64,000 nucleotides of DNA from Pseudomonas sp. M47T1 (GCF_000263855.1 NZ_AJWX01000006.1:124001-188000); one strand, 5' to 3'. Shown: positions 1-11,548, counted from the first letter of the stretch. Translations and numbers: made by a program. Notes: generated by a model not told the origin, from the letters alone.

Positions 1-19
1 CGAGGAGAATCCGAAATGA
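1..19 (+). CDS. pilN: 3' end of pilN (type IV pilus inner-membrane assembly protein)
   Basis: Only the last five codons and stop are visible. Reading the frame that ends in TGA at 17-19 gives EENPK, and this stop overlaps the ATG of pilO by the sequence ATGA. PilN directly precedes PilO in the pilMNOPQ operon of all pseudomonads, which is the main reason for the call. Almost nothing of the protein itself can be judged. Confidence 0.6.
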
Positions 20-684
20 ATTTCTCCGAATGGCTGGAAGGCCTGCGCCAGATCAAGCTCAGTGAGCTGGACATCAACAACCTGGGCAGCTGGCCGGCGG
101 CGATCAAGACCATTGCCGGGGTATTGCTGATGGTGTTGATCCTGGCCCTTGGCTACAACTTCCACATCAGCGACCTGGGCGACGAGCTGGACCGAGCCCG
201 CGCCCAGGAACAGACCCTGAAGGATCAGTACGCCACCAAGGCGTTCCAGGCGGCGAACCTGGAGGCCTATACCCAGCAGATGAAGGACATGGAAATTTCC
301 TTCGGGGCCATGCTGCGCCAGTTGCCCAGTGACACCGAAGTGCCTGGCCTGCTGGAAGACATCACTCGCACGGGACTGGGCAGTGGCCTGGAGTTCGAAG
401 AGATCAAGCTGTTGCCGGAAGTCACCCAGCAGTTCTACGTGGAACTACCTATCCAGATCACCGTGACCGGCAACTACCACGACTTGGGTACCTTCGTCAG
501 CGGCGTGTCCAGCCTGCCGCGCATCGTTACGCTGCATGATTTCGAGGTTAAACCGGTGGTTGACGGCAACACGACGCTGCTGCGCATGAATATCCTGGCC
601 AAGACCTACCGCTATCACGACAGCGACAAAGGCAAGGGGCCGGGTGCCGCCGGGCAGGCCCAGGACAAAGGGGCCGCCAAATGA
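16..684 (+). CDS. pilO: PilO, type IV pilus inner-membrane alignment complex protein
   Basis: PilO forms a heterodimer with PilN in the inner membrane and, with PilP, links the cytoplasmic PilM ring to the outer-membrane secretin PilQ. The 222-residue product has a short cytoplasmic N-terminus, one membrane helix at about residues 31-49, a coiled coil at about 55-95 and a periplasmic ferredoxin-like domain at about 130-200, the family layout. It ends in a low-complexity Gly/Ala/Lys tail. The ATG has a GAGGAG ribosome binding site and overlaps the end of pilN; the stop overlaps pilP by four bases, so the operon is translationally coupled. Confidence 0.95.
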   Translation: MNFSEWLEGLRQIKLSELDINNLGSWPAAIKTIAGVLLMVLILALGYNFHISDLGDELDRARAQEQTLKDQYATKAFQAANLEAYTQQMKDMEISFGAMLRQLPSDTEVPGLLEDITRTGLGSGLEFEEIKLLPEVTQQFYVELPIQITVTGNYHDLGTFVSGVSSLPRIVTLHDFEVKPVVDGNTTLLRMNILAKTYRYHDSDKGKGPGAAGQAQDKGAAK

Positions 685-1205
685 GGGCACTGTGCAGCCT
701 TGTGCTGATCGCGTTCATGGCCTTGCTGTCCGGTTGCGGCAATGATGACTTCGCCGACCTCAAGGCCTATATGGCCGAAGTCAAGGCGCGCCCCAAGGGT
801 GCCATCGAGCCCATTCCCAAGTTCGCCCCCTACGAGCCTTTCACGTATCAGGCGTCGGCGCTGCGCAGCCCCTTCCAGCCGCCGGTGAAGGTTGACCTGG
901 CGCACCGCCAGAAGGGCGCCAAGCAGGTCAAGCCGGATCCCACCCGGGTCAAGCAGTTCCTGGAAGGCTTCAATATCGAACAGTTTGAAATGGTCGGCAC
1001 GTTGGCCAACGACACCGGCAAGTTCGCGCTGATGCGCGGCGCCGGTGGGGTCTACCGAATGAAGGTGGGTGATTATCTGGGCCGTAACGAAGGGCGAATC
1101 GTGTCGATAACCGACTCGCAGGTCGACATCGTCGAGATAGTCCCCGATGGCGAAGGCGGTTGGCTGGAACGGCCGCGCTCCATCACTTTGAAAGAACGCT
1201 CATAA
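681..1205 (+). CDS. pilP: PilP, type IV pilus lipoprotein
   Basis: PilP is a lipoprotein that bridges the PilNO dimer and the N0 domain of PilQ. The 174-residue product starts with a hydrophobic signal ending in the lipobox L-S-G-C, so Cys19 is the predicted lipidated residue. A flexible stretch follows, which in the family binds PilNO, and then a C-terminal beta-sandwich (about 85-165) that contacts the secretin. It overlaps pilO by four bases (ATGA) and lies 35 bases before pilQ. Confidence 0.95.
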   Translation: MRALCSLVLIAFMALLSGCGNDDFADLKAYMAEVKARPKGAIEPIPKFAPYEPFTYQASALRSPFQPPVKVDLAHRQKGAKQVKPDPTRVKQFLEGFNIEQFEMVGTLANDTGKFALMRGAGGVYRMKVGDYLGRNEGRIVSITDSQVDIVEIVPDGEGGWLERPRSITLKERS

Positions 1206-1240
1206 CGGGCCTGGTCACGCACGCATAGTGGAACTCGATA

Positions 1241-3319
1241 ATGAATAGGATGCTTTCAGCCCTTGGTCTCTCGCTATGGATGGCGTTGCTTTCGCCTGCC
1301 TTGATGGCGGCCACCCTGAAAACACTGGATGTAGCGGCGTTGCCAGGGGATCGGGTGGAGCTCAAGCTGACGTTCGACACCCCGGTGCCGGCGCCTCGTG
1401 GCTATACCACTGACCAGCCCGCGCGCATTGCCCTGGACCTGCCGGGCGTGAGCAACGGCCTGGCCACCAAGACCCGTGACCTGGGGGTGGGTAACGCCCG
1501 CAGCGTGACGGTGGTCGAGGCCAAGGACCGCACCCGGCTGATCATCAACCTCACCAACCTGGCGCCCTATGGCACGCGGGTGGAAGGCAACAACCTGTAC
1601 GTGATGATCGGCCAGGGTGCCAACAGCCTGGTGGGCGGCAATGCACCGGCCACGGCCGCAGTTGCCGGCGCCGCGCCGCGTGCAGCCGTGGCCAGCGCTG
1701 CGCCGTCGCGCCCGGTCTACGCGCAAGCGGCGGGGCGTGCCATCCGCAACGTCGATTTCCAGCGCGGCGAGCAGGGTGAAGGCAATGTGGTCGTCGACCT
1801 GAGCGACCCGTCCATCAGCCCCGACATTCAGGAACAGGGCAACAAGATCGTCCTGACCTTCCCCAAGACCCAACTGCCTGACCCCTTGCGCGTGCGCCTG
1901 GACGTGAAGGACTTTGCCACGCCGGTGCAGTTCGTCAACTCCACGGCCTCCGCCGATACCGCCACCGTGACCATCGAGCCGGGCGGTACCTTCGACTACT
2001 CGGTGTTCCAGACCGACAACAAGCTCACCGTCAGCGTGCGCCAGGTTACAGCCGAGGACATTGCCCGCAAGAACGCGGACCGCTTTGTCTACACCGGGCA
2101 AAAGCTGTCGCTGAACTTCCAGGACATCGACGTGCGCTCGGTGCTGCAACTGATCGCCGACTTCACCAACCTCAACCTGGTGGCCAGTGACACGGTTCAG
2201 GGCGGCATCACCCTGCGCCTGCAGAACGTGCCATGGGACCAGGCGCTGGACCTGGTGCTCAAGACCAAGAACCTGGACAAGCGCAAGGTCGGCAACGTGC
2301 TGCTGGTAGCGCCGGCGGCGGAAATTGCCGCCCGCGAGCGCCAGGAGCTGGAATCGCAGAAACAGATCGAAGAGCTGGCGCCGCTGCGCCGCGAGCTGTT
2401 GCAGGTCAACTACGCCAAGGCTTCCGACATTGCCAAGCTGTTCCAGTCGGTGACCAATTCCAAGACCAAGACGGACGAACGTGGCTCCATCACCGTCGAC
2501 GACCGTACCAACAATATTATTGCCTACCAAACCCAGGACCGTCTCGACGAGCTGCGCCGTATCGTTGCCCAGCTGGACATACCGGTACGCCAGGTAATGA
2601 TCGAGGCGCGTATCGTCGAAGCCAACGTCAACTACGACAAGAGTTTGGGCGTGAGCTGGAGCGGCGCGACGAACGGTTCGGGCAGCAACCGCTGGACGGT
2701 TTCGGGTACCCAGACCACCAGCACCAACACCTTTGTTGACCTGGGTGCCACCAGTGCCACCTCCGGCATCGGCCTGGGCTATGTGTCCAACAACCTCACC
2801 CTGGACCTGCAGCTCAGCGCCATGGAGGCCACCGGCAACGGTGAGGTGGTGTCCCAGCCCAAGGTGGTGACCTCGGACAAGGAAACCGCGCGCATCATCA
2901 AGGGCACCGAGGTGCCGTACCAGGAGTCGTCGTCCAGCGGCGCCACGTCGGTGGCGTTCAAGGAGGCTTCGCTGTCGCTGGAGGTGACCCCGCAGATCAC
3001 GCCCGACAACCGCATCATCATGGACGTGAAGGTCAACAAGGATGAGCCCGACTACGCCAACGAGCTCAACGATGTGCCGCCCATCAAGAAGAACGAGGTG
3101 AAAGCCAAGGTCCTCGTCAATGATGGCGAAACAGTGGTAATTGGCGGTGTTTTCTCCAATACGCAAACTAAAACGACGAGCAAGGTGCCCTTTTTGGGTG
3201 ATGTGCCGTATCTTGGCCGCCTGTTTCGATCGGATACCGTGTCTGAGGCAAAAACCGAGCTGCTGGTGTTCCTCACTCCGCGTATCATGAATAACCAGGC
3301 GATTGCTGTGAGTCGTTGA
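1241..3319 (+). CDS. pilQ: PilQ, type IV pilus secretin
   Basis: PilQ forms the outer-membrane ring through which the pilus fibre leaves the cell. The 692-residue product begins with a Sec signal peptide (about 1-23), then two AMIN domains thought to bind peptidoglycan (about 35-130 and 170-270), an STN/N0 domain near 295-345 with [18 protein letters not shown], an N1 domain near 385-450 and the secretin domain (about 510-685). The C-terminal part contains [14 protein letters not shown], typical of the secretin family. The Ala-rich linker between the AMIN domains is normal for Pseudomonas. Length and order match the family. Confidence 0.96.
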   Translation: MNRMLSALGLSLWMALLSPALMAATLKTLDVAALPGDRVELKLTFDTPVPAPRGYTTDQPARIALDLPGVSNGLATKTRDLGVGNARSVTVVEAKDRTRLIINLTNLAPYGTRVEGNNLYVMIGQGANSLVGGNAPATAAVAGAAPRAAVASAAPSRPVYAQAAGRAIRNVDFQRGEQGEGNVVVDLSDPSISPDIQEQGNKIVLTFPKTQLPDPLRVRLDVKDFATPVQFVNSTASADTATVTIEPGGTFDYSVFQTDNKLTVSVRQVTAEDIARKNADRFVYTGQKLSLNFQDIDVRSVLQLIADFTNLNLVASDTVQGGITLRLQNVPWDQALDLVLKTKNLDKRKVGNVLLVAPAAEIAARERQELESQKQIEELAPLRRELLQVNYAKASDIAKLFQSVTNSKTKTDERGSITVDDRTNNIIAYQTQDRLDELRRIVAQLDIPVRQVMIEARIVEANVNYDKSLGVSWSGATNGSGSNRWTVSGTQTTSTNTFVDLGATSATSGIGLGYVSNNLTLDLQLSAMEATGNGEVVSQPKVVTSDKETARIIKGTEVPYQESSSSGATSVAFKEASLSLEVTPQITPDNRIIMDVKVNKDEPDYANELNDVPPIKKNEVKAKVLVNDGETVVIGGVFSNTQTKTTSKVPFLGDVPYLGRLFRSDTVSEAKTELLVFLTPRIMNNQAIAVSR

Positions 3320-3323
3320 TTCT

Positions 3324-3842
3324 GTGCGAAATTTGATACTTGTTGGGCCAATGGGTGCCGGTAAGAGCACCATTGGCCGATTGCTGGCCAAAGAGCTCCG
3401 GTTGCCGTTCAAGGATTCCGACAAGGAAATTGAACTGCGCACCGGCGCGAACATTCCCTGGATATTCGATCAGGAAGGCGAAGCCGGTTTCCGTGACCGC
3501 GAGCAGGCCATGCTGGCCGAGCTGTGCGGCCATGACGGGCTGGTGCTGGCCACAGGTGGCGGCGCGGTCATGCGCGGTGAAAACCGCGTGGCCCTGCATG
3601 CCGGTGGTCGGGTGGTGTACCTGCATGCCTCGGTAGAGCAGCAGGTAGGCCGTACGGCCCGCGACCGCAACCGTCCGCTGCTGCGCACTGCCGACCCGGC
3701 GGGCACGCTGCGCGCGTTGCTGGCCGTGCGCGACCCGCTTTACCGCGAGATCGCCGACCTGATCGTGGAAACCGACGAGCGGCCGCCGCGCATGGTGGTG
3801 CTGGACATTCTCGAGCGCCTGGCGCAGTTGCCACCACGCTGA
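3324..3842 (+). CDS. aroK: Shikimate kinase AroK
   Basis: AroK phosphorylates shikimate at O3 with ATP, the fifth step of the chorismate pathway. The 172-residue product has a Walker A loop, GPMGAGKST, at residues 8-16, the shikimate-binding D-S-D cluster at about 33-35, the glycine-rich ATGGGAV and an Arg-rich lid (RDRNRPLL). It starts at GTG only four bases after the pilQ stop, with no strong ribosome binding site of its own, so translation probably depends on pilQ. The pilQ-aroK-aroB order is conserved in gammaproteobacteria. Confidence 0.96.
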   Translation: MRNLILVGPMGAGKSTIGRLLAKELRLPFKDSDKEIELRTGANIPWIFDQEGEAGFRDREQAMLAELCGHDGLVLATGGGAVMRGENRVALHAGGRVVYLHASVEQQVGRTARDRNRPLLRTADPAGTLRALLAVRDPLYREIADLIVETDERPPRMVVLDILERLAQLPPR

Positions 3843-3853
3843 CGCAATCGTCA

Positions 3854-3881
3854 TTGAGCATGGACGCAAATAGGCTATTCT
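3854..3881 (+). promoter_or_regulatory. Candidate sigma-70 promoter upstream of aroB
   Basis: TTGAGC at 3854-3859 and TATTCT at 3876-3881 are separated by 16 bases in the 131-base gap between aroK and aroB. The elements are a fair but not strong match to consensus. It would let aroB and the SPOR gene be transcribed independently of the pilus operon. Confidence 0.35.
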
Positions 3882-3887
3882 CGGCAT

Positions 3888-3912
3888 CCCCCATGGCTTG
3901 CCAGCCAGGGGG
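3888..3912. other. Hairpin in the aroK-aroB gap
   Basis: An imperfect inverted repeat pairs CCCCC/GGGGG and TGGCT/AGCCA around a TGCC loop. There is no T-run after it, so it does not look like a standard intrinsic terminator; it could be a leader hairpin before aroB. Confidence 0.4.
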
Positions 3913-3973
3913 CATGTCGACAAATAATAAATACTGAGACAGGGCGACGGGCCCGGCTTCATTGTGGGGAAAC

Positions 3974-5071
3974 ATGCAGACAATCAAGGTCGAACTGGGT
4001 GAGCGCAGCTACCCGATCTACATTGGCGAAGGCCTGCTGGGCCAGCCTGAACTGCTGGCACCGCACATTGCTGGCCGACAAGTGGCCATTGTCACCAACG
4101 AGACCGTCGGTCCCCTTTACCTGGAACAACTGAGCCGCGCCTTGGGTGCCTACTCGGTGATGTCGGTGGCGCTGCCTGACGGCGAAGCCCACAAAAACTG
4201 GGAAACCCTGCAGACCATCTTCGATGCGCTGCTGACCGCCCGTCATGACCGCCGTACCACGGTGATTGCCCTGGGCGGCGGCGTGGTCGGCGACATGGCC
4301 GGTTTTGCCGCCGCCTGCTACCAGCGCGGTGTCGATTTCATCCAGGTGCCTACCACGCTGCTGTCCCAGGTCGATTCGTCGGTGGGCGGCAAGACCGGCA
4401 TCAATCACCCGCTGGGCAAGAACATGGTTGGCGCGTTCTACCAGCCCAACGCCGTGCTGATCGATACCGCCAGCCTCAAAACCCTGCCACCGCGCGAGCT
4501 GTCGGCCGGCCTGGCGGAAGTGATCAAGTACGGGCTGATCTGCGACGAGCCGTTCCTGGGCTGGCTGGAAGACAACATGGACGCCCTGCGCGCCCTGGAC
4601 CAGGCCGCCCTCACGCATGCCATCAAGCGCTCGTGCGAGGCCAAGGCCGAAGTGGTGAATGCCGACGAGCGGGAAACCGGCGTGCGCGCCACCCTCAACC
4701 TGGGCCACACCTTTGGCCATGCCATTGAAACCCAGATGGGCTATGGTGTGTGGCTGCATGGCGAAGCCGTGGCAGCTGGCACGGTGATGGCTCTGGAAAT
4801 GTCCATGCGCCTGGGCTGGATCAGCCAGCAGGCTCGTGATCGCGGCATTCGCCTGATGCAGCGCGCAGGTTTGCCGGTGGTGCCGCCGGCCGACATGACC
4901 CCTGAACAGTTTCTCCAGCACATGGCCGTTGACAAGAAAGTCATCGATGGCCGTATGCGCCTGGTGTTGTTGCGCCACCTCGGTGAAGCCGTGGTGACCG
5001 ACGATTATCCGACTGAAGTTCTACAAGCCACGCTGGCGGCGGATTACCGCGCCATCGCGGCTTCGCTTTGA
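3974..5071 (+). CDS. aroB: 3-dehydroquinate synthase AroB
   Basis: AroB converts DAHP to 3-dehydroquinate, the second step of the shikimate pathway, using NAD and a divalent metal. The ATG at 3974 ([18 protein letters not shown]) has a GGGGA ribosome binding site and matches the usual family start; a TTG 12 bases upstream is in frame but less likely. The product is 365 residues. Visible family motifs are the NAD-binding [28 protein letters not shown], and the metal-binding GHTFGHAIE and WLHGEAV segments. The SPOR-domain gene follows after 15 bases. Confidence 0.96.
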   Translation: MQTIKVELGERSYPIYIGEGLLGQPELLAPHIAGRQVAIVTNETVGPLYLEQLSRALGAYSVMSVALPDGEAHKNWETLQTIFDALLTARHDRRTTVIALGGGVVGDMAGFAAACYQRGVDFIQVPTTLLSQVDSSVGGKTGINHPLGKNMVGAFYQPNAVLIDTASLKTLPPRELSAGLAEVIKYGLICDEPFLGWLEDNMDALRALDQAALTHAIKRSCEAKAEVVNADERETGVRATLNLGHTFGHAIETQMGYGVWLHGEAVAAGTVMALEMSMRLGWISQQARDRGIRLMQRAGLPVVPPADMTPEQFLQHMAVDKKVIDGRMRLVLLRHLGEAVVTDDYPTEVLQATLAADYRAIAASL

Positions 5072-5086
5072 GGTTAAGAGAGTTCG

Positions 5087-6700
5087 ATGACACTGCACGC
5101 CGATGAGGCCTTTCTGGGCCACTACCAACTGGACCATGACCCCTTTGCGGCCCGTGTGCCGGGCTTCAAGTTTTTCCCTGCCCAGCGCAAGCCGGTGCTG
5201 GGGCAGTTGCACCACCTGGCGCGCTACAGCCAGCTGTTGCTGGTAGTAACCGGCCCTGAAGGCAGCGGCAAGACCCTGCTGCGCCAGGCGCTGGTGGCCA
5301 GCACCAACAAGCAGTCGGTGCAGAGCGTGGTGGTTTCGGCGCGTGGCGCCGGTGACGTGACCAGCGTGCTGGCCCAGGTGGCGCAGGCGCTCAACGTTGC
5401 CAAGGCCGACACCCAGAACATTCTGGCACAGGTGGTGCAGCTTGCTCTCACCGGCCAGGAGGTCTACCTGCTGGTGGACGATGCGGAACAACTTGACGAA
5501 TCCGCACTCGAAGCCCTGCTAACGTTGGCAGCCGGTACGCCGGAAGGTCGCCCGCACGTGTTCCTGTTCGGCGAAGTGTCGGTAATCGACGGGCTGGAGC
5601 ACCTGAGCGGCGAGCAGGAGCTGTTCCACGTTATCGAGCTGCAACCGTATAGCGTCGAGGAAACCCGCGAATACCTGGCCCAGCGACTGGAAGGGGCAGG
5701 GCAGGGGATCCAACTGTTTACCAATGACCAGATTTCCGACATTCACGAAAACTCAGAAGGCTGGCCAGGCGCAATCAACCAGGTCGCCCGTGATGCAATG
5801 ATCGAGGCCATGATCGCTAGCCGCTCGGCGGTTAAGCGTCCATCTATGGGGTTCAAAATGCCGAAAAAACACGTACTGGCACTGACCGGGGTTGTCGTCA
5901 TCGCCGTGGCAGCGGCGGCATTGCTGCCGGGCCGCAAGACGGCCAACGCACCCACCGCGCCCGCCACCGAGCAAGCGCAGCTGCCATTGGGCCAGGGCAC
6001 GCCAGGCAATGCCCAGCCGAACCAGGATGGCAGCAACGCCGCCATTGAGTTCGCCGGCAATTCCAAGCCCATGCCATTGCCGCTGGTCGGCCAATCGCAA
6101 CCTGTGATGCGCGGCCCGCTGGCCGAGGCCGCCGGTGCAGGCGAGGGCGACGAAGGTACGCCGATTGCCAACGGTTCCACCCCGCCACCTACGGTGACCA
6201 CGTCCGCGCCGCCACCTGGCGTGCCGGCAGGCCCTGCCGCCACACCTGTGCCGGTCCCTGCGCCGGCACCGGTTGCCGCCGCTCATCCAGCCCCAGCTCC
6301 TGCCCCAGCGCCGGTGCACAAGGCGCCGGTACAGGTGGCCAGCGTCGCCAAGCCAGAGCACAAGGCCGTTGAGAAGAAAGCCGAGCCAGTGGCTGCCGCC
6401 AAACCTGCCGTAGGCAGTGGCTGGTACAAGGGCCAGGCCGCCGGCAACTACGTGGTGCAGATCCTGGGCACCAGCAACGAAGCCACCGCGCAGAACTACG
6501 TGAAAGAGCAGGGCGGCGAGTACCGCTACTTCAAGAAAACCCTGCAAGGCAAGCCGCTTTACGTCATCACCTACGGCAGCTTCCCAAGCCGCGATGCAGC
6601 CGTTGCCGCCATCAAGAACTTGCCAGCGAAGGTCCAGGCTGGTAAACCTTGGCCTAGAAGTGTCGCCAGCGTCCAACAAGACCTGGCATCGACGCGCTGA
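5087..6700 (+). CDS. DamX-like membrane protein with ExeA-type ATPase and SPOR domain
   Basis: This 537-residue protein joins an N-terminal AAA/ExeA-like ATPase (Walker A GPEGSGKT at 56-63, acidic Walker B-like LLVDDAE), one membrane helix at about 261-282, a long Ala/Pro linker (about 300-440) and a C-terminal SPOR domain (about 450-530). SPOR domains bind denuded septal peptidoglycan and recruit proteins to the division site. The position directly after aroB is that of damX in E. coli, but the cytoplasmic ATPase half is a feature of the pseudomonad version. A role at the division septum is inference from domains and context. A strong terminator follows, so this ends the aro transcript. Confidence 0.85.
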   Translation: MTLHADEAFLGHYQLDHDPFAARVPGFKFFPAQRKPVLGQLHHLARYSQLLLVVTGPEGSGKTLLRQALVASTNKQSVQSVVVSARGAGDVTSVLAQVAQALNVAKADTQNILAQVVQLALTGQEVYLLVDDAEQLDESALEALLTLAAGTPEGRPHVFLFGEVSVIDGLEHLSGEQELFHVIELQPYSVEETREYLAQRLEGAGQGIQLFTNDQISDIHENSEGWPGAINQVARDAMIEAMIASRSAVKRPSMGFKMPKKHVLALTGVVVIAVAAAALLPGRKTANAPTAPATEQAQLPLGQGTPGNAQPNQDGSNAAIEFAGNSKPMPLPLVGQSQPVMRGPLAEAAGAGEGDEGTPIANGSTPPPTVTTSAPPPGVPAGPAATPVPVPAPAPVAAAHPAPAPAPAPVHKAPVQVASVAKPEHKAVEKKAEPVAAAKPAVGSGWYKGQAAGNYVVQILGTSNEATAQNYVKEQGGEYRYFKKTLQGKPLYVITYGSFPSRDAAVAAIKNLPAKVQAGKPWPRSVASVQQDLASTR

Positions 6701-6789
6701 ATGCCTCCAGGTTGCAGCCCGATAGCGGTTGCAGCCTGGCCCGGTGGCACCACCCCGCCACCCTCGCTGAGCGTCTCCTGATACGACCC

Positions 6790-6820
6790 AAGCCTGCTGC
6801 GTAAAACGCGGCAGGCTTTT
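6790..6820 (+). terminator. Intrinsic terminator after the SPOR gene
   Basis: AAGCCTGCTGCG and CGCGGCAGGCTT pair, with one T-G mismatch, around a TAAAA loop and run into TTTT. Confidence 0.85.
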
Positions 6821-6959
6821 GTGTCCCAGACTGTCCATGGTTACCCCCCATTGCAGTCCAGGCTGATAAGCTTCAGACTCAAGCAACGTTGCTACCACAA
6901 CCCTTTGCTTAAAACTTATAGAATTGCGACATGATTTTGCGCGGTATCGCCGCTCGAAT

Positions 6960-6988
6960 TTGTGGGCGACCCTGTCGCTGTGTACAAT
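6960..6988 (+). promoter_or_regulatory. Candidate sigma-70 promoter of gltBD
   Basis: TTGTGG at 6960-6965 and TACAAT at 6983-6988 have the ideal 17-base spacing and lie 110 bases before the gltB start. TACAAT differs from the consensus -10 by one base. Confidence 0.55.
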
Positions 6989-7097
6989 GACCTCCCTTTT
7001 GCCCCTGCAAAGCTGGCGTACGTTCGGCGCGGTTGGTAAGCGGTTGAATTGAAAAGAAATTTGTCCCCTCAGGGGGCAGCCTGGTGAGAAAGTGTCT

Positions 7098-10000
7098 ATG
7101 AAAACAGGTCTGTACCAACCCGATGAATTCAAGGACAACTGTGGCTTTGGGCTAATTGCCCATATGACTGGCGAGCCCAGTCACCACCTGTTGGAAACAG
7201 CCATCGAAGCGCTGACCTGCATGACCCACCGCGGTGGGATCAACGCGGATGGCAAGACCGGTGACGGTTGTGGCCTGCTGATGCAGAAGCCCGATCAGTT
7301 CCTGCGCGCCATCGCCCAGGAAACCTTCGGCGTCGAACTGCCAAAGCAATATGCCGTGGGCATGGTGTTCCTGAACAAGGACGACGCCCGCGCCGATGCT
7401 GCGCGCGAGAACATGAACCGCGAAATCCTGGCAGCCGGCCTGAACCTGATCGGCTGGCGCCAGGTGCCCATCGACACTAGCGTCCTGGGCCGCCTGGCCC
7501 TTGAGCGCCTGCCGAAAATCGAGCAGGTGTACATCGGCGGTGAAGGCCTGAGCGACCAGGAGTTCGCGATCAAGCTGTTCAGCGCCCGTCGTCGCTCGTC
7601 CGTGGCCAACGCCGCCGACACCGACCACTACATCTGCAGCTTTTCGCACAAGACCATCATCTACAAAGGCCTGATGATGCCGGCGGATTTCACCGCCTTC
7701 TTCCCGGACCTGAGCGACGAGCGCCTGAAGACTGCCATTGCGGTATTCCACCAGCGCTTCTCCACCAACACCCTGCCGAAGTGGCCACTGGCTCAGCCCT
7801 TCCGCTTCCTCGCCCACAACGGCGAGATCAACACCATCACCGGCAACCGCAACTGGGCCCAGGCCCGTCGCACCAAGTTCGCCAACGACCTGATTCCGGA
7901 CCTGGAAGAGCTGGGCCCGCTGGTCAACCGCGTGGGTTCGGACTCCTCCAGCATGGACAACATGCTGGAACTGATGGTTACCGGCGGCATCGACCTGTTC
8001 CGTGGCGTGCGCATGCTGATTCCGCCAGCCTGGCAGAACGTGGAAACCATGGACCCCGACCTGCGGGCGTTCTATGAGTACAACTCCATGCACATGGAGC
8101 CGTGGGACGGCCCGGCCGGCGTAGTGCTGACCGAAGGGCGCCATGCTGTGTGCCTGCTGGACCGCAACGGCCTGCGCCCGGCGCGCTGGGTGACCACCAA
8201 GAACGGCTACATCACCCTGGCGTCGGAAATCGGCGTGTGGAACTACAAGCCTGAAGACGTCATTGCCAAGGGCCGCGTAGGCCCGGGCCAGATCTTTGCC
8301 GTGGACACCGAAACCGGCCAGATCCTGGACACCGACGCCATCGACAACCGCTTGAAGTCGCGTCACCCGTACAAGCAATGGCTGCGCAAGAGTGCCCTGC
8401 GCATCCAGGCCACCATGGAAGACAATGACCACGGTTCGGCTTTCTACAATGCCGAGCAGCTCAAGCAGTACATGAAGATGTACCAGGTTACGTTCGAAGA
8501 GCGTGACCAGGTGCTGCGCCCACTGGGCGAGCAGGGCTACGAGGCCGTGGGTTCCATGGGCGACGACACGCCAATGGCCGTGCTGAGCCAGCGCGTGCGT
8601 ACCCCGTACGACTACTTCCGCCAGCAGTTCGCGCAGGTCACCAACCCGCCAATCGACCCGCTGCGCGAAGCGATCGTGATGTCGCTGGAAATCTGCCTGG
8701 GCGCCGAGCGCAACATCTTCCAGGAGTCGCCTGAGCACGCTTCGCGGGTTATCCTCAGCTCGCCGGTCATTTCCCCGGCCAAGTGGCGCTCGCTGATGAA
8801 CCTGGACCTGCCAGGCTTCGAGCGGCAGATCATCGACCTGAACTACGACGAGAGCGTTGGCCTGGAAGCGGCCGTGCGCAACATCGCCGACCAGGCCGAA
8901 GAAGCCGTGCGCGCCGGTCACACCCAGATCGTGCTGAGCGACCGTCACATTGCCCCGGGCAAGCTGCCGGTTCACGCATCCCTGGCCACCGGCGCGGTGC
9001 ACCACCGCCTGACCGAGAAAGGCCTGCGATGCGACAGCAACATCCTGGTCGAGACCGCCACTGCTCGCGACCCGCATCACTTCGCCGTGCTGATCGGCTT
9101 CGGCGCCTCGGCTGTCTACCCGTTCCTGGCCTACGAAGTGCTGGGCGACCTGATCCGTACCGGTGAAGTGCTGGGCGACCTCTACGAGGTGTTCAAGAAC
9201 TACCGCAAGGGCATCACCAAGGGCCTGCTCAAGATCCTGTCGAAGATGGGCATCTCCACCGTGGCCTCGTACCGTGGTGCGCAGCTGTTCGAAGCCATTG
9301 GCCTGTCGGAAGAAGTGTGCAACCTGAGCTTCCGTGGCGTGCCAAGCCGCATCAAGGGCGCGCGTTTCGTCGACATCGAAGCCGAACAGAAGGCACTGGC
9401 CAATGAAGCCTGGAGCGCGCGCAAGCCAATCCAGCAAGGCGGCCTGCTGAAGTTCGTGCACGGTGGTGAATACCACGCCTACAACCCTGACGTGGTCAAC
9501 ACCCTGCAAGCCGCCGTGCAGCAGGGCGACTATGCCAAGTTCAAGGAATACACCGCGCTGGTGGACAACCGCCCGGTGTCGATGATCCGTGACCTGTTCA
9601 AGGTCAAGGAACTGGACACCCCGCTGGCCCTCGACGAGATCGAGCCGCTGCAAGCCATCCTGCAGCGTTTCGACTCGGCGGGTATCTCGCTGGGCGCGCT
9701 GTCGCCAGAAGCTCACGAAGCCCTGGCCGAGGCCATGAACCGCCTGGGCGCACGTTCCAACTCCGGCGAGGGCGGCGAAGACCCGGCCCGCTACGGCACC
9801 ATCAAGAGCTCCAAGATCAAGCAAGTGGCTACCGGCCGTTTCGGTGTAACCCCCGAATACCTGGTCAACGCCGAAGTGCTGCAGATCAAGGTAGCCCAGG
9901 GCGCCAAGCCGGGCGAGGGCGGCCAGCTGCCAGGCGGCAAGGTCAACGGCCTGATCGCCAAGCTGCGCTATGCAGTGCCAGGCGTGACGCTGATCTCGCC

Positions 10001-11546
10001 ACCGCCGCACCACGACATCTACTCCATCGAAGACTTGTCGCAGCTGATTTTCGACCTCAAGCAGGTCAACCCGGCTGCCCTGGTCTCGGTGAAACTGGTG
10101 GCGGAAGCCGGCGTGGGTACCATCGCCGCTGGCGTGGCCAAGGCCTACGCCGACCTGATCACCATTTCCGGCTATGACGGCGGTACCGGTGCTTCGCCGC
10201 TGACCTCCATCAAGTACGCGGGCGCACCGTGGGAGCTGGGCCTGGCCGAGACCCACCAGACCCTGCGCGGCAACGACCTGCGCGGCAAGGTGCGGGTACA
10301 GACCGACGGTGGCCTGAAAACCGGCCTGGACGTGATCAAGGCAGCCATCCTGGGCGCTGAAAGCTTCGGCTTCGGCACCGCGCCGATGATAGCCCTGGGC
10401 TGCAAATACCTGCGTATCTGCCACCTGAACAACTGCGCCACTGGTGTAGCCACTCAGAACGACAAGCTGCGCAAGGACCACTACATCGGCACCGTCGACA
10501 TGGTCATCAATTTCTTCACCTACGTGGCAGAAGAGACCCGCGAGTGGCTGGCCAAGCTGGGCGTGCGCTCGCTGGGCGAACTGATCGGCCGTACTGACCT
10601 GCTGGAAGTGCTGGAAGGCCAGACCGCCAAGCAGAACCACCTGGACCTGACGCCGCTGCTGGGCAGCTCGCACATTCCGGCCGACAAGCCGCAATTCTGC
10701 GAAGTGGACCGCAACCCGCCGTTCGACAAGGGCCTGCTGGCCGAGCAAATGGTGGAATTGGCCAAAGGCGCCATCGCGGCCAAGTCCGGCGGCGACTACC
10801 GCCTGGACATCTGCAACTGCGACCGTTCCATCGGCGCACGTATCTCGGGTGAAATCGCCCGTGCTTACGGCAACCAGGGCATGGCCAACGCGCCGGTGAC
10901 CTTCCGTTTCAACGGCACCGCCGGCCAGAGTTTTGGCGTGTGGAACGCCGGTGGTCTGAACATGTACCTGGAAGGCGACGCCAACGACTACGTGGGCAAG
11001 GGCATGACCGGCGGCAAGCTGGTGATCGTTCCGCCAAAAGGCAGCCCGTTCAAGACCCAGGACAGCGCCATCATCGGCAACACCTGCCTGTATGGCGCCA
11101 CTGGCGGCAAACTGTTCGCCGCCGGTACCGCAGGCGAGCGTTTCGCCGTGCGTAACTCTGGTGCCCACACCGTGGTGGAAGGCACTGGCGATCACTGCTG
11201 CGAATACATGACCGGTGGTTTTGTCTGTGTACTGGGCAAGACCGGCTACAACTTCGGCTCCGGGATGACCGGTGGTTTCGCCTACGTGCTGGACCTGGAC
11301 AACAGCTTCGTTGACCGCGTCAACCACGAACTGGTGGAAATCCAGCGCATCAGCGGCGAGGCGATGGAAGCCTACCGCAGCCACATTCAGCGCGTTCTGG
11401 CTGAGTACGTGGAAGAAACCGACAGCGAGTGGGGCCGTAACGTCTGGGAGAACCTGGACGACTACCTGCGTCGTTTCTGGTTGGTCAAGCCCAAGGCTGC
11501 GAGCCTGAAATCCCTGCTGACCAGCACCCGTGCCAACCCCCAGTAA
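7098..11546 (+). CDS. gltB: Glutamate synthase (NADPH) large subunit GltB
   Basis: GltB makes glutamate from glutamine and 2-oxoglutarate. It hydrolyses glutamine in an N-terminal class II amidotransferase domain and channels ammonia to an FMN and 3Fe-4S centre. The 1482-residue product starts [14 protein letters not shown] followed by CGFG; removal of this propeptide exposes the catalytic N-terminal cysteine. The FMN-binding synthase domain (about 800-1200) contains [12 protein letters not shown] and GGTGASPL, and the Cys motif [13 protein letters not shown] is present. The C-terminal beta-helix domain has the usual glycine-rich repeats. A GTG six bases upstream is in frame but not preferred. 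The partner gltD follows. Confidence 0.97.
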   Translation: MKTGLYQPDEFKDNCGFGLIAHMTGEPSHHLLETAIEALTCMTHRGGINADGKTGDGCGLLMQKPDQFLRAIAQETFGVELPKQYAVGMVFLNKDDARADAARENMNREILAAGLNLIGWRQVPIDTSVLGRLALERLPKIEQVYIGGEGLSDQEFAIKLFSARRRSSVANAADTDHYICSFSHKTIIYKGLMMPADFTAFFPDLSDERLKTAIAVFHQRFSTNTLPKWPLAQPFRFLAHNGEINTITGNRNWAQARRTKFANDLIPDLEELGPLVNRVGSDSSSMDNMLELMVTGGIDLFRGVRMLIPPAWQNVETMDPDLRAFYEYNSMHMEPWDGPAGVVLTEGRHAVCLLDRNGLRPARWVTTKNGYITLASEIGVWNYKPEDVIAKGRVGPGQIFAVDTETGQILDTDAIDNRLKSRHPYKQWLRKSALRIQATMEDNDHGSAFYNAEQLKQYMKMYQVTFEERDQVLRPLGEQGYEAVGSMGDDTPMAVLSQRVRTPYDYFRQQFAQVTNPPIDPLREAIVMSLEICLGAERNIFQESPEHASRVILSSPVISPAKWRSLMNLDLPGFERQIIDLNYDESVGLEAAVRNIADQAEEAVRAGHTQIVLSDRHIAPGKLPVHASLATGAVHHRLTEKGLRCDSNILVETATARDPHHFAVLIGFGASAVYPFLAYEVLGDLIRTGEVLGDLYEVFKNYRKGITKGLLKILSKMGISTVASYRGAQLFEAIGLSEEVCNLSFRGVPSRIKGARFVDIEAEQKALANEAWSARKPIQQGGLLKFVHGGEYHAYNPDVVNTLQAAVQQGDYAKFKEYTALVDNRPVSMIRDLFKVKELDTPLALDEIEPLQAILQRFDSAGISLGALSPEAHEALAEAMNRLGARSNSGEGGEDPARYGTIKSSKIKQVATGRFGVTPEYLVNAEVLQIKVAQGAKPGEGGQLPGGKVNGLIAKLRYAVPGVTLISPPPHHDIYSIEDLSQLIFDLKQVNPAALVSVKLVAEAGVGTIAAGVAKAYADLITISGYDGGTGASPLTSIKYAGAPWELGLAETHQTLRGNDLRGKVRVQTDGGLKTGLDVIKAAILGAESFGFGTAPMIALGCKYLRICHLNNCATGVATQNDKLRKDHYIGTVDMVINFFTYVAEETREWLAKLGVRSLGELIGRTDLLEVLEGQTAKQNHLDLTPLLGSSHIPADKPQFCEVDRNPPFDKGLLAEQMVELAKGAIAAKSGGDYRLDICNCDRSIGARISGEIARAYGNQGMANAPVTFRFNGTAGQSFGVWNAGGLNMYLEGDANDYVGKGMTGGKLVIVPPKGSPFKTQDSAIIGNTCLYGATGGKLFAAGTAGERFAVRNSGAHTVVEGTGDHCCEYMTGGFVCVLGKTGYNFGSGMTGGFAYVLDLDNSFVDRVNHELVEIQRISGEAMEAYRSHIQRVLAEYVEETDSEWGRNVWENLDDYLRRFWLVKPKAASLKSLLTSTRANPQ

Positions 11547-11548
11547 AA

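Larger units (their letters stand above)
6701..7097. other. Intergenic region between the SPOR gene and gltB
   Basis: This 397-base gap holds the SPOR-gene terminator, an AT-richer segment around 6880-6945, a strong promoter-like pair at 6960-6988 and about 100 bases of gltB leader. No convincing small gene or riboswitch fold was seen. Confidence 0.6.

Noticed and set aside
1274..3454. A 726-codon open frame opposite pilQ
   Set aside because: It is the mirror of a clear secretin gene in GC-rich DNA, is His/Gly/Arg-rich and has no family features.
7092..7097. GTG at 7092 as the gltB start
   Set aside because: It is in frame, but ATG at 7098 gives the usual [11 protein letters not shown] start ahead of the processed cysteine.
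6989..7097. Riboswitch or attenuator in the gltB leader
   Set aside because: No leader peptide and no conserved fold could be made out in the roughly 100-base leader.
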